From assembly GCF_003672135.1 (NCBI RefSeq), contig NC_039509.1:7822663-7886662 (forward strand): 64,000 nucleotides of DNA, given 5' to 3'. The stretch comes from Ooceraea biroi (lineage: Eukaryota; Arthropoda; Insecta; Hymenoptera; Formicidae). Below are positions 1-11,479 of this stretch, in pieces. The notes under the pieces are model-generated. The model did not search any database and was not told where the DNA came from. It was given only the letters and a program-made list of their open reading frames with translations. The number at the start of each line of letters is the position of its first letter. Position 1 is the stretch's first letter. Both the position numbers and the translations under genes were made by a program.

Positions 1-250
1 TCGTTATCGACGGAATGATATTTCTTTCGCTGCTCATGATCATACGAGGCGATCAGTTACCATCGTCGATAAATTCGGCGATCGGCCGCCATCTACCGCC
101 GTTGCATTATACGCTAGAGTGCCGGGCAACGTAGGACATGCTCCGCCATTTGCGAAACGATCCATTGCCGGTCAATGTACACCATCGTATACTACTACTG
201 TCGTGAATCACCATGAACTCAGCAGAAACATTGTGAGTGGATGAAGCATA

Positions 251-871
251 CAGGGTGTTTCCTAAGTAAGTAGACAAACTTAAGGAGGATATTCCTTGGC
301 TTATTTTAAGAAGAAAAGGTCATATAAACATATGTCCTAAACTGCTTTGTTTTCCAAAAAAAAGTACATCACTGCTTTCGTTCACTTTTCGTTTATTATA
401 GAACAGTTTGTGTTATTGCAAATGAAACAAATGAAAAACAATAGTAACCAAAAAGAAAAATTATAACGAAAAAGAAAATAGTAACTAAAAAGAAAAATAA
501 TAACATCACAGTAACTGCTGAAAATGTCCACCTGCAGCCATGATACACGCCTCAACTCTCCTTTCCATTGATTGACGTACACGCTCAAAAATACCTGGAG
601 TGTTACGTATTCTTTCACATCCATCTATTATGCGATTTCTGAGACCTTCTTCATTTTGAATAGGTGTAGCGTAAACTAAAGATTTAAGCTGTTCCCATAG
701 AAAAAAATCTACTGGATTTAAGTCTGCTATCCGAAAAGTGAACGAAACAGTGATGTACTTTTTTTTGGAAAACAAAGCAGTTTAGGACATATGTTTATAT
801 GACCTTTTCTTCTTAAAATAAGCCAAGGAATATCCTCCTTAAGTTTGTCTACTTACTTAGGAAACACCCTG
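251..871. mobile_element. Tc1/mariner-type foldback element with ~141-bp inverted ends
   Basis: The ends CAGGGTGTTTCC and GGAAACACCCTG lie next to TA on both sides (249-250 and 872-873). The inverted arms run from about 251-391 and 731-871 and match almost base for base. The roughly 340 bp between them hold only the C-terminal end of a transposase on the minus strand, so this is an internally deleted copy that cannot move by itself. The terminal GTGTTTC motif and TA duplication are those of the IS630/Tc1/mariner group. Its right end touches the target duplication of the P1 element. Confidence 0.85.
507..722 (-). pseudogene. Tc1/mariner-type transposase, C-terminal fragment
   Basis: About 72 residues show the usual tail of insect mariner-like transposases: a DLNPVDFFLWEQLKSLVY block containing the last catalytic aspartate region, then an IRNTPGIFERVRQSM block, ending in GGHFQQLL. 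The helix-turn-helix region and the first two catalytic acidic residues are absent. The open frame continues upstream into the right inverted repeat, which is not coding. It is a remnant without activity. Confidence 0.8.
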
Positions 872-908
872 TATAATTACAGTATAGGAAAGAACAGTAG
901 GCTCACTC

Positions 909-1980
909 GGTGTCGGCACCTTTGATCTAATGACTAACAGATCGTCATATTGCTGGTTGTGCGCGCGCTCTAATTTGAAAGGCAATCGGTACAATTAAAG
1001 AGATATATATGAATATATACCTAATAACAATATTATAGAAATACTATGAAAAGGTTGTATTAAATAGTTACTTTTAATTAAAACACAATTTTATTAAAAT
1101 CAAATATACAATTATTATATACCATAATTGTATATACAATGATTATTATTATTAAATTATTAATAATTTTTATATACAATAATTATTAGTCTTAATAAAT
1201 TGTAATGAATGTATATAATATTTTTTAAGATAATATTGTTATTTATAAAGTATGATAGTGTAAACACAAATGTAATATAACTTCTATATACAAATAATTT
1301 ACTAATTGTGTGTGTGTAAAATGATAAGACACGTTAGAAAAATATAATTGATAGATATAAAATATATGTATAAATGTATTCGTCCTCGATCAGTCAGAAT
1401 TTCAGATCTGTTTTTTTATAGTTGAACTGGTTACACTAATTCAAAGTTTATCTGTTTTTTTCAAATATGGAAGGAGAAAAATAAATTCTAAACTAGCAGC
1501 TAGTTCAGTTATAAAGTACAGACTTCAGTTAATAAAAACAGATATCTAAATACCATGTCCACTTCTTTTTTCTTTGAGTCTATTGATGCACATTGTGCAA
1601 ACCTAAAAAAATAATTAAGAATACTTAATTAAGCATAACAAATAAATAATAAATATATATAATATTATTACTATTATATAACTTTATAACTAGTTGCAAA
1701 ATATATTAATGAAATTATAGAAATGTTATACTTTATTTAGTATAAAAAGTAAAGTTATGGAAAAATAAAATAATTATTTTGTATGGTTTTCTAATAGAAA
1801 GTTGTTTTATTTTCTTAAACTTTTTGGCACCATTAGTTTATATAAAATTCAAATAAAGAAAAATATATGTTTTATTAAATAACAAGCAGAAATCTATAAT
1901 ATAAATATGTAATAAAAACATAAATTGCACTCACAGTATACATACATGTATGTATATATATAAACTAATAAAATAGTAAC
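909..1980. other. AT-rich non-coding 3' part of P1
   Basis: This stretch of about 1 kb is strongly A+T-rich with many short A and T runs. I see no open frame with coding character and no inverted ends. It lies between the left terminal repeat of P1 and the insert beginning at 1983. Confidence 0.6.
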
Positions 1981-1982
1981 AT

Positions 1983-3233
1983 CCCATACAGCACGCAAAG
2001 ATTGCATATATATTGCAGGAATCTTCCACCGCAACGTAGCAACATTGCAAATTCACTGCGAAATGTTTCTGCAGCATTGCTATGAGATTGCAGGAATGTG
2101 AAAATGTCCGCTTTTCGGAACATTGCAACGAAACGTCATAATAATATTGCAATGTAATGAATTTGCAATAATTATAATTATTCATTATTATATACTTTAA
2201 ATATTTTTATTTATATAACTTCAATATTTTTATTTATTACCATAAATAGACAATTATATGTAATATAACAATAGTAATAAAAATGAAATAAACATTTTCT
2301 CTATTTTTGTTATAAAAAAGTAACTGTTCTTTATAAAAAAAAACTTAAAAATCCTCTTCTTGAGATATTATTTTTCCTTTAATTATGTTAAAATATTTTT
2401 CCTTTAATTAAATAATTGAATCTTCTTCGTTTTTGTTTGTATGTTGCCTGTAAAAATAAAATAGGAATTAAAATTCATATATATTAGCATAAAATTACAT
2501 AAAAATATACATATACTGGAAGTATGTATAGAATTATATGTAAAATGACATACTTTGATCTCTCAATCCTAACCGGAGCTTGAGCAAGCCACTTGGAAAT
2601 GCATTCAGCAATTTCTGCATCAGTGGCATGATTGTGTATTTCACGAACAGCTTCTATAACAGAAAAAGTTATTAAAAATATTACAACTATTAATATGCAG
2701 TTTTCTAATGAATTTCCATAATTTTGAGGTTATAGTGATATAAACCGTGAGATAGGCAAATAGAGATTCTCTATTATAATTAATAGATACAAGATTTTAA
2801 CAGCACACAAGTGCTATAATGAGACATAATATTATAAAAAAGTACTTACCTTTTTCTTTTACGTAACTACTTTCTTTTAGAATGATGCTCGCGTCATACA
2901 ACCACCATGTTCTTTAGATAGTCGAAAGAGACAAACACCGCATGCGCATATTACCGAGTTCAGATTCTGGTCATCACACATCATTGGTCGAATAGATTTG
3001 GACGAATCTCATTAGGATAGGAAGACTCCAATGTTTTAATAAAATGAATTATTAATATTAATTAATTACAAATTTTGATTGTGCAATGTTTCCGAAATAT
3101 TAATGTCATGTTGCTACAAGTGTGCTGGTATTTTGCGGATATATATCTCTGCAATGTCTTTATACTGTTGCATTGCAATTTGCAACGTTGCAACGTTGTT
3201 GCAATGTTGGTGTAATCTTCTGTGCTGTATGGG
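1983..3233. mobile_element. CCCATACAGCAC-ended DNA element with a 2-bp target duplication
   Basis: The terminal 12 bp CCCATACAGCAC and GTGCTGTATGGG are exact inverted repeats, flanked by AT on both sides (1981-1982 and 3234-3235). The subterminal 200 bp on each side are full of TTGCAA-type short repeats, and the same texture is seen in the relative at 4782-5393. The middle carries the last coding exon of a DUF4806-type protein on the minus strand. The element lies in the 3' part of P1. Confidence 0.82.
2554..2653 (-). pseudogene. DUF4806-type protein, C-terminal exon
   Basis: Read on the minus strand after a TTATAG acceptor, this exon gives EAVREIHNHATDAEIAEC followed by ISKWLAQAPVRIERSK. 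It matches in position and spacing the last exon of the DUF4806-type gene in the 6784-11107 element, where AIVEAIEP is followed by IKDWLKLAPLRV. Only this exon is recognisable here; upstream exons are missing or too eroded. A second candidate exon end lies at about 2400-2450. It belongs to the transposon around it, not to a host gene. Confidence 0.6.
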
Positions 3234-3262
3234 ATGTATAACACGAATAAAAGTATAAATTA

Positions 3263-4779
3263 TTACTTATGACATAAAATAATAGTTTTTCTGTTACTCT
3301 TCTTTTTGGTTTTCAAGTCTCTATTAATAAATTTTAGTATGTAATACAATCTTATTCTACTAAATAGTTTTAACAAATAAATATTGGGAAAATTACGACA
3401 AGAATGGGAGAACGGAATAGTCGATAAAATTTGCATATACTTTTGCATAACATTTGTTTCAGTAATAATATTAATATTTTCGAAGAATTTAGTATGTAAT
3501 TCTCTGATATAATTAACAAATACTGCACTTGGTACGTATAAACTCCCAAACATTTCGTCGTCTGTATTGTCATACGTTTTAAAATATGCATATAAACGAA
3601 CATTATCTAAATTACAATCTCTTTCGGTTAGTAATGCACATGTATCACAAAAATGTGTACTAAAAAGGCGACGTAATAAATATTCGCAAATGTAAATGAA
3701 AACATTTTCTTCACTTACTGGCATATTACGATAATCATACTTATTTATATCTGAAATAATAGATGCTGTTGTTCCTGAAGATGTTTTGAATACCACATTT
3801 TGCGCTTCTTTAATATCTTGACATAGCATTAATACTGAATCTTCATCAACTGCGCAATTTCCACTATCTACTTTAATGTAATCAATAGCAAACAGTTTTT
3901 TAAAGGCATGATAAAATTGAATTGGTGTAGTATTAAATGCATTTCCACATTGATTACGCACGGCTCCAAAAAAGTTTTCCAAACTGTCTTGATTTAATCG
4001 CCTAGTTAATAAATACTGAATAGGAACTGATGATTGTTGCAAATGATTCCATAATTGCAATACAGAATTAATTGTAACAATCCTACATCTTATTGATTTA
4101 ATAGCATTTGTTATATCCTTTGCATCTTTTCTAATTACTTTGACGCGTTGCAAAAATTGTATTGTTTCATTGAGGTAAGTAACCTGCTCCTCTGTATTTG
4201 TATATACTTGTTTATTAGGATTGCTGCTGTAAAGTTTTGAAGAATTTAACATATCAAATACCTTGTTAAATATTCCTACAAATTCTGCTGTGAAAATAGC
4301 CGCCGGAGATAAAGAACCTAAACTAACAAATGTGTTTATACTAGCCGAAACAGAGTGGCTAAATACCTGTGCTGCGTACTTAACTTTCATCTTCTCGAAA
4401 TTATTTGGGTTAATATGGCTATCTGTCAATCTAGGAGCCGATCGAAATTGTGCCTTTTTATCTATTGCATAAAGAGCTTCTATATGTTTCCATGAAGCAA
4501 TTTTATCCTGATCAACGTAATTGTGTTGATGTAAATTATTCTTAGTTGCTTTCAACAAATGAGGTACATCAAAAAAGTAAAATATTTTCTCTTTGTTTAT
4601 TGTAAAATATGGTTTTCTATCATTAATATTTAGCAATCCGGTTAATTGATAAAAGTTGGAACCCATGTCTGGTAAGACCAACAACTTTCAAACCAATGCT
4701 TTTTATCTTTCTCACTGCTTCTGTAATAATTATCATTAAATCAGATGCCTTTAATGTAGACTTTACAAAAAAATAACTT
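3263..4779 (-). pseudogene. P-element transposase P1, C-terminal half
   Basis: The frame opens with the end of the RNase-H-like fold (LSYFFVKSTLKASDL), shifts frame near 4680, and continues with PDMGSNFYQLTG, which holds a catalytic aspartate. It then reaches the hallmark RRLNQDSLENFFGAVR block, where the glutamate completes the acidic active site, and a P-type C-terminal domain. This layout is typical of P-element and THAP9 transposases. The one-base frameshift and the inserts on its upstream side make it inactive. Excising the CCCA-ended insert at 4782-5393 with one TT joins ICQLWKQP to LSYFF in frame. Confidence 0.88.
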
Positions 4780-4781
4780 AA

Positions 4782-5393
4782 CCCGTACAGCACCGAAAGA
4801 TTGCAGAAACGTTGCAGAAATCTTACATTGAAAGATTGCAATATTGCATGGAAGTTGCGAAATGTCTCTGCAATGTTGCTACAACATTGCAGTAACGTTG
4901 AAATGTCCGCCCTAGGAAACATTGCAATGAAACATTGCAGCAACATTGAAATGTGTGCTCCCAGAAACATTGCAAAAAATATAATAGTATAGTAAAAGAG
5001 AGTAATTTATATTGGTCCAATATTATAAAGTAATCTGTTTTTTAGCTAATACTTAATTATGATTAAATGGGCAAATTTAATGACTTCAGATGCTTGCGGC
5101 GTGCGTGGAACGTTGTCCATGGGAACCTCTGCCGCAAGTGCAAAAATTCTCAGAAAAATTATCATGCCAAGGCACGTACTTATATAACTGTGATGCTAAA
5201 TCTTAACGTCGAGTAAGAACTCGACATATGCACCACCTAGTGGTGCGGAGCGAAAACGCATACAACTTTGCAGGATCATTTCGGTGCAATATTGCAATTG
5301 TATATCTCTGTAATATCTCTGCAAAATTACATTGCAACTTGTAATGTTGCAACATTCCTGCAATAAAACTGGAAGCTTATGTGCTGTATGAGA
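4782..5393. mobile_element. Short non-autonomous CCCA...TGGG-family element inside the P1 transposase
   Basis: The ends CCCGTACAGCAC and GTGCTGTATGAG are slightly decayed versions of the ends of the 1983-3233 element. AA (TT on the coding strand) flanks both sides at 4780-4781 and 5394-5395. Removing the insert with one copy of the dinucleotide restores the P1 transposase reading frame, which proves both the boundary and the 2-bp duplication. No coding potential is seen. Confidence 0.85.
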
Positions 5394-5395
5394 AT

Positions 5396-5446
5396 GGTTG
5401 TTTCCATAATTGACAGATACCTTTAACCATAACTACTGCTAATTCG
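5396..5446 (-). pseudogene. P1 transposase, short middle piece between two inserts
   Basis: These 51 bases read on the minus strand as ELAVVMVKGICQLWKQP. They are the stretch of the P1 transposase stranded between the CCCA-ended insert on one side and the 7.6 kb inverted-repeat element on the other. The piece continues in frame from the N-terminal half at 13024 when the 7.6 kb insert and one TA are removed. Confidence 0.8.
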
Positions 5447-5448
5447 TA

Positions 5449-5829
5449 TACACTTGACCGGAATTGAACGTAATTTTAAGGAACTGCTATATGCAATCGT
5501 TTGTATTTCGTTTGAAGAGTAATGAAGTGTGATTAAAAAGGTTTGTGAGTCCTTCAGTTAATTGTAATTAATTAATTATTTTTGCTTAACGTATTTAGCC
5601 GGAACAGATTAGCCGGAATAACTTCAAACGATATTTTTGTATGGAATCGTTTGTATTTTGTTTGTAGAGTACTGAAGTGTGATTAAAAAGGTTTGTGAGT
5701 CCCTCAGTTAATCGTAATTAACTGTTTATTACTCGGTAGTTAGCCAGAATATAGATTTCAGTTCCTCATGTTAAAAGAAAAAGGCGCTACTGTTCCCTGA
5801 AATTCTATTGACAGTTTCCCTTCTATGAT
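5449..5829. repeat. Left inverted arm of the 7.6 kb element
   Basis: This is the inverted copy of 12642-13021. It has an internal near-repeat: two stretches running from GTTTGTATTTCG or GTTTGTATTTTG to GTGATTAAAAAGG, about 180 bp apart. Such subterminal direct repeats often serve as transposase-binding sites, but that role is an inference here. Confidence 0.85.
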
Positions 5830-6490
5830 GTTGAATGATTTAAGTCATTATATACTTACCATGCATACTAAAAAAAGCATAAATATATATAAATTAAACA
5901 CTTCTTTCCCGTGTACATCAAGCTCTAAGATGTTAAGTAAGATATTTAATGATAATAAACGCCATGACGCTTGCATTATTTCTTTGTTTTATTCTTATCA
6001 TAGTTATATATATAATTATATTATTATATATAATACTATTTATTAATTCTGCGTTTATATATGTATATATATATATTCCTACATCGTATTCGTCCCACGT
6101 TTTAATGAAGAGCAATACAGCATTGTATTATGTAAACTTAAAGCTATCGGCAACAGAGCCTAAATTTTAATTACCATTTATAAATATTTTAATTGTTTCT
6201 AAATTTAGATAATAAAACAAACTCAGTTAGAGAAATAAAAAAACAATGTATTTTTACACATTACAGATTTGAACAATTTGCATGTTCAATGTTAAACTAA
6301 CAAATTTATATCATTATTGAAATTTGTTCTTTAATAATCTCGCATGCACGCACACGTATACGTGAAATGCTGTTAAAATGATCGAGTGTTTTATTGTCCA
6401 ACTTTTTTTTATACATATTTATATTACAAATAGCTGTATACATATTTTTAATTAATAATTTGGAAAAATGCAAAGAAATATATTTACACT
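5830..6490. other. AT-rich interior of the 7.6 kb element, no gene seen
   Basis: The stretch contains runs of TA and ATAT and no convincing coding frame. It may be the distal flank of the captured nicastrin locus, because it lies on the 3' side of that fragment; I cannot prove this. Confidence 0.4.
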
Positions 6491-6493
6491 TAA

Positions 6494-6611
6494 AGCCCGT
6501 TTTAGACTATGCAATATATTATAATATATTGCGCTAGATTTGACGCAATTTCTTGAGCAAATTTTTGCTGCAAGAATTGCTTGCCGTTGATTGCATAGTT
6601 TAAAACGGGCT
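6494..6611. mobile_element. 118-bp MITE with TAA duplication
   Basis: Inverted ends AGCCCGTTTTAGACTATGCAA and its near-complement at the other side form a hairpin. TAA lies directly outside both ends (6491-6493 and 6612-6614). A 3-bp TAA duplication is typical of PIF/Harbinger-derived MITEs. Confidence 0.75.
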
Positions 6612-7149
6612 TAAGATATTAAAAACGTATCACTTATTTTCACAATTGAACGTGATGTATGAGAAACGATAAATAACGATAAATAAAGTAACCGCAATGG
6701 CAATGATACGCGTGTAACAATATTTGAATATTTTGAATTAAATAGATCGTCGGAGGGCGCACCACACATACAGTTAAAGGCTACCCAGGCAGCACACATT
6801 GGTTTCAAAACCGTTTCATAAACGTTTTGCCGTAACGTTTCATAACCATTTTATTAAAACGTTTATTTAGGAGAAAAATGTCCATCAAAAAAACGTTAGG
6901 AGAAACGTTTCTTTTTCGGGAAAATAAACGTTTCAGAAACCGTCAGAAAAATATCAATTCTATATATCAATGCCTCAAAGATAGATCAGTGTTAAGTCAC
7001 ATTTTTGTAAAAAAACTAGACTTTTATATTTTATGAATTAACTTAACATTTCCTTAACAACCTCATTCATAAAATATAAAAATTTTGTTTTTGCAGAAAA
7101 TGTGACTTAACACTGTCTACCTCTGAGATACTGATATATTATGTTTTCT

Positions 7150-8469
7150 AAATATACTCTTTGTGCAATTAATAATAATGACAAATATTACTTGAAAATT
7201 TATCAATGATGCTTCATATAAAATTTCTTTGGCAAATTAAGAAACAACATTTTTCACTTTGTTTTTTAGTGTACAAAAATCATTTGGAAAGCTGAACGTA
7301 TATCTTTTTATGCTTTGTCATATAAATAAAACTTTGATATATAAAAGTATTTTAAACGATTTCTGAAATTGGTATTGGTAATATAGAAAATTACACCTTA
7401 TATACTATATCAAAGAAGACGCTTTCTTTGAGATTTCCCTTTACAATCATTCTACACACACACAATGACGATAAAATAAGAGCGATCAAAGAGGTTCCCC
7501 TCCGAACGCGCGCATGTAGAAATTAAACATTCAACTACACTTTTTATTAAAAGTTATATTTGTATATTTACATATATACATATATGTAAAATTTCAGGAC
7601 CACCCTGTATATATATGTGAACTTCATATTCTGTTTTTGATAACATTTGCAGAACATAATTATAAATAATATATTTTAGAAATACAACACAATTTAGAAT
7701 TGTACATTTGTACTAAAACTTCAGGTTTTTTTTGTATATGTTTTATAAGGAAAATGTCGGTACAACTTAAAAGTACGATGTTTTTTAGTATTATAAATGA
7801 GAATAAATGTGATACTTAATGTTTAAAGAGTAAATAACAACGTTAAAATAAAATAAATTAACGCATATAAAAGTTGTAAAAGCATTACACACACAAGCTA
7901 CAAAATAAACTAAATGTTAATGTAATATTAAACTAATACATAATATAAAACTGAAACATTATAAAATAAAATGCTAAACTGTTACTGATATTTTTATGGT
8001 ATTAAAGTATATAATTTTTGTTATATCTTTTCACCACCGTCAAAGTATCAGAAACATCGCCAACTAAAAATGTGTAAAAGTATATAATATTGCACAATGC
8101 GTATACATATATGTACTAAGTTTTAAATGTAAGTTTTTAAACTAAAAGTTTTTATCGATTTTGGTTTTAATTTTTAATTACATAATTGTATTACGCATAA
8201 CATTATAACAAAACAACTAACAGTGCTTTTATATTATCGGTCATCTTTGCGATACATTATTAGGTGGTAAAGAGATATATACTTATTTTAATGCTTCAAT
8301 GAGAACACGTTTCAGTGGCGAGTGCGAGTACATTGCAGAATACTATGATAATACATATTCCTAATTGTCCTGCAAATTACTAAATAATAAATCTCAAATT
8401 CTTGAAATGGAATGGATAGAAATATGTAAATACAAAATAAACATTAATATCGAAACTGAAACGATGAGA
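7150..8469. other. Non-coding AT-rich part of the 4.3 kb element
   Basis: No open frame with coding character is present. A stray ACCACCCTGTAT near 7600-7611 resembles a mariner-type end, but no partner was found. The rest is simple AT-rich sequence. Confidence 0.45.
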
Positions 8470-9760
8470 AATTATACTTTTCTTGAATTTGTCTTCAATG
8501 CCCTGGAATCGGCTAAGGTTACACGAAGAGGTGCTAATTTGAGCCAATCTTTTATGGACTTATCTACATCATATATTGCAGCATTTGGTTCAATAGCCTC
8601 GACAATAGCTTAAAAAAAGAGATAAATTTACATATGATCAAATGCCATATATTAAATGTGATAAATGTTGATCAATACTAAAAATTAAGACGATACAACA
8701 ATAAACATGTGAAATTATGATTCAACAATAATGAAGTTTTTGGAAGAAAATTTAATCAGAAAATAATTTTTTAGCGCAAAACTTATATGTAAATATCAAT
8801 AAGAAATTAACATATGTAATATCGTATGTATTGTCTATCATGATTAGTATTTATATAAAATTTGTTATAAAAGAAGAAAAAACAAGACAAACCTATGACT
8901 AAGTCCTTTATTTTTAAAATCGTGAAAGATTTCTTCGGTGTTCTTCCTGCCGTTAAAATTTCTAGCATAATTATTTGTAATTATTCTTTCCAGAGTCCTT
9001 CTACTGATCTGAGAAACAGTTGTGCCACCTGATATGCTTAAAGTATTAACCTATCAAACAACGATGATAATTAATGTGTTAGTTTTATATGAAAAACATA
9101 AAGCAATAAAAAAAGATAATCACAATACAAAAGAAAGAATTTCAAATTGTAGTGTTAGAATTTCAGTGTTCGAAACATAAAGTTTAACTTTAACACTATT
9201 TGACACTGATGAATAGATCAAATAAAGAGGACAATAGAAATAACAATTACCATGTACTCAAAATTTGTATTAGTATCCAAAAACCTTTCGAATTCTTCCA
9301 AATTTTCATCACTGTCAACTGGAAGTTTGGGAACACCTTCCATACGAGATACTTTTGATAGTCGGAAGTGTACTATAAGTTGCTTCATCATTGGAAGAAG
9401 TATATTCATTGAGTTTTCTAATGCTCCTAATTTTGTAATAATAACACGAAACAAATCTGAAAAGAACATGTAACGTTTAGACAAATAAAAGTATTGAAAA
9501 AATAACAAAATCTAACTTAGTTTGTTCGCAATCGATGCTAATCGGCGCTATTATGATTTTGTAAATATAAAAAAATCCTGTCAAAACCGTACCTGATGAG
9601 TGCCTAAGTGAAGTATTTAATGGAATGTCATGTAAGCGCTGTGAAGACTCAGTTCCTCTTGATGAAGAACTTTTCGAACTTAGTACAATATTACAAGGTG
9701 AACGTCTTGGAAATAAACATGATGGAGAAGAAATTGTTTTTGACGAAGGTGTACACGTCT
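8470..9760 (-). pseudogene. DUF4806-type protein encoded by the 4.3 kb element (multi-exon, probably broken)
   Basis: Four exons can be followed on the minus strand. A serine-rich linker lies at about 9760-9600. A block at 9456-9251 includes KLPVDSDENLEEFERFLD. A block at 9050-8893 includes LSISGGTTVSQISRRTLER and ends FHDFKNKGLSH. A last block at about 8612-8473 runs AIVEAIEPNAA then SIKDWLKLAPLRV to a stop. This order matches the DUF4806 family, common in insect genomes and of unknown function. Consensus splice sites border the 9456-9251 and 9050-8893 exons, but the frame into the last exon does not close, so a small lesion is likely. The first exon and start codon were not found. Confidence 0.6.
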
Positions 9761-10054
9761 TATATTTTGATATAGTGCATATTTATTATCTATTAAGAAT
9801 TTTATTTATTGAAACAATTTATCTGCTTTATTTAATTTGTCTTGCTTTCTTTACAATATCATATGATATTGTTATGTCCGAAGTCTGCCCGAACACGTAA
9901 CAATATTTATAGGTTAAGAATATTCATGTCGAGATAACTTGTTTCAATAAATAAATTTCTTAATTAGGTAATAAATTCTCAATCATGTAATTAGAATATA
10001 TTAATAAATTAGTACACAATGCTTACCTTAATAAACTGGCTTTTCCCACCTTCT

Positions 10055-10087
<33 letters not shown>
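10055..10087. repeat. (AG)n microsatellite
   Basis: An uninterrupted run of AG dinucleotides inside the 4.3 kb element. Confidence 0.9.
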
Positions 10088-10091
<4 letters not shown>

Positions 10092-10732
10092 GATGAAATC
10101 GAGCCCGAGCCTAACTCTTCTTCTTTTTGCGGAACAGAACAGCTTTCCGTTCAAGGCAATAATGAGAAAGAAGGTTAATAATTCAATTAACCAAAGCGCA
10201 GATACTCGCAAGATAGCCTAGGCACACACAAAAGAAAACCCGACTGCATAATACACGAACGTGTACAAACATGTGCGTTCCACTGCGTTCGACAATTAAC
10301 AGGCCGATGCTTCGACGTTCGAATGTTTAGCGTAGAAGAAAACAATATATAGCCTTTTCTATCTCTTGTCTACCGATCATGCGAACGCGCGCTCGATGCC
10401 GGCGCGCGCAATAATTATGTTATTTTTCCGCGAAATGTAAATGTATAAATAAAAACATAAATTTAAAAATAAAATAGGTACAACTTTTTTTGTTTCACTT
10501 ACAAAAGAATCATCACATCACATAAATGGACATGACATATAATAATCACATAAAAGGACGTATGATACATAAATCATTTTCAATGAAAAATTTTTTAAAT
10601 AGCTTTTACGTAATTATAACAAACAAAATCTCCATATATCCAACACTTTTTGAAATTTGCCAAGATAAAATTCATATAATTATTGAAATTAATCTTTGCA
10701 TTTCAAAAGTGTAAAATTATGTATACTTAAGC

Positions 10733-10771
10733 ACGCACGCACGCGCACACACACACACACGCGCGCGCGCG
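10733..10771. repeat. (AC/GC)n simple repeat
   Basis: A run of CACG, then AC, then CG dinucleotides, near the right end of the 4.3 kb element. Confidence 0.85.
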
Positions 10772-11109
10772 ACACGTACACTTGTGTTGATTTTTGTCTC
10801 TTGTTCCATAATCGAGTACATTGAAACGATGTAAACTAATTAATACTCACAAATTAAAAAGAAATAATTAATACTCACAAATTAAGAAGAACTTAAGAAA
10901 TTATTATTCTTTCTATATTAATTATATAATTTCGAATCAATTTAATAAAATTAATTTTTCGTTTCTGTGGAAACGTGAAAAATACGTTTTTGAAATTTAG
11001 GTCTAGAAACAGTTTCTATTTAAACCGTTTCTCAAATGGTACTTTATGTTTCTTAGACATTAGATACGTCTAAGAAACATATATTAGGCTAACATGTGCT
11101 GCCTAGTTA

Positions 11110-11479
11110 TTGGAACATCCTGATCTTCGTGATGATGATCCAATCTGGTCATTGATATGTGGTCCCTGGCATGTCCCTAGCAATCGACGGTTCTCCTGTA
11201 ACAAAATTATATCATTAATAAAACAATCTAATACGGTTCATCTCCTGTTAAATTTCCGTGGGACAAAGTTATTCAATGCAATGTCTGTTTATTATGTTTA
11301 CTATTGTTTGGGATTAGATAATGTTTAGGAGAAATTAGAATAGAATTCACATTGTCGATCACATGTTCTACTTGCTAAATTAATATTATTCTTATAATAA
11401 AAGTTTCTCAAACACATTTTGTGAATAACCTGTGACTTTTTCATCATGATTTTCTATATCATGATTCTTATTATATTAC
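11110..11479. other. Stretch between the DUF4806 element and the nicastrin fragment
   Basis: No gene is recognised. The sequence is the continuation of 6615-6781 once the 4.3 kb element is taken out. It may be the region downstream of the captured nicastrin gene (inference). Confidence 0.35.

Larger units (their letters stand above)
6784..11107. mobile_element. 4.3 kb CCCAGGCAGCAC-ended element with a DUF4806-type gene
   Basis: The left end CCCAGGCAGCAC is paired with a decayed right end GTGCTGCCTAGT, with TA on both sides (6782-6783 and 11108-11109). The first 300 bp and the last 300 bp match the two ends of the 776-bp element at 45055-45830, which is therefore a deletion derivative. The body carries a multi-exon DUF4806-type gene on the minus strand. 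I recognise no transposase, so the mobilising enzyme may be elsewhere or may have been deleted. Confidence 0.8.

Noticed and set aside
8365..8613. Plus-strand frame of 82 codons
   Set aside because: Opposite the last DUF4806-type exon, which has clear similarity on the minus strand.
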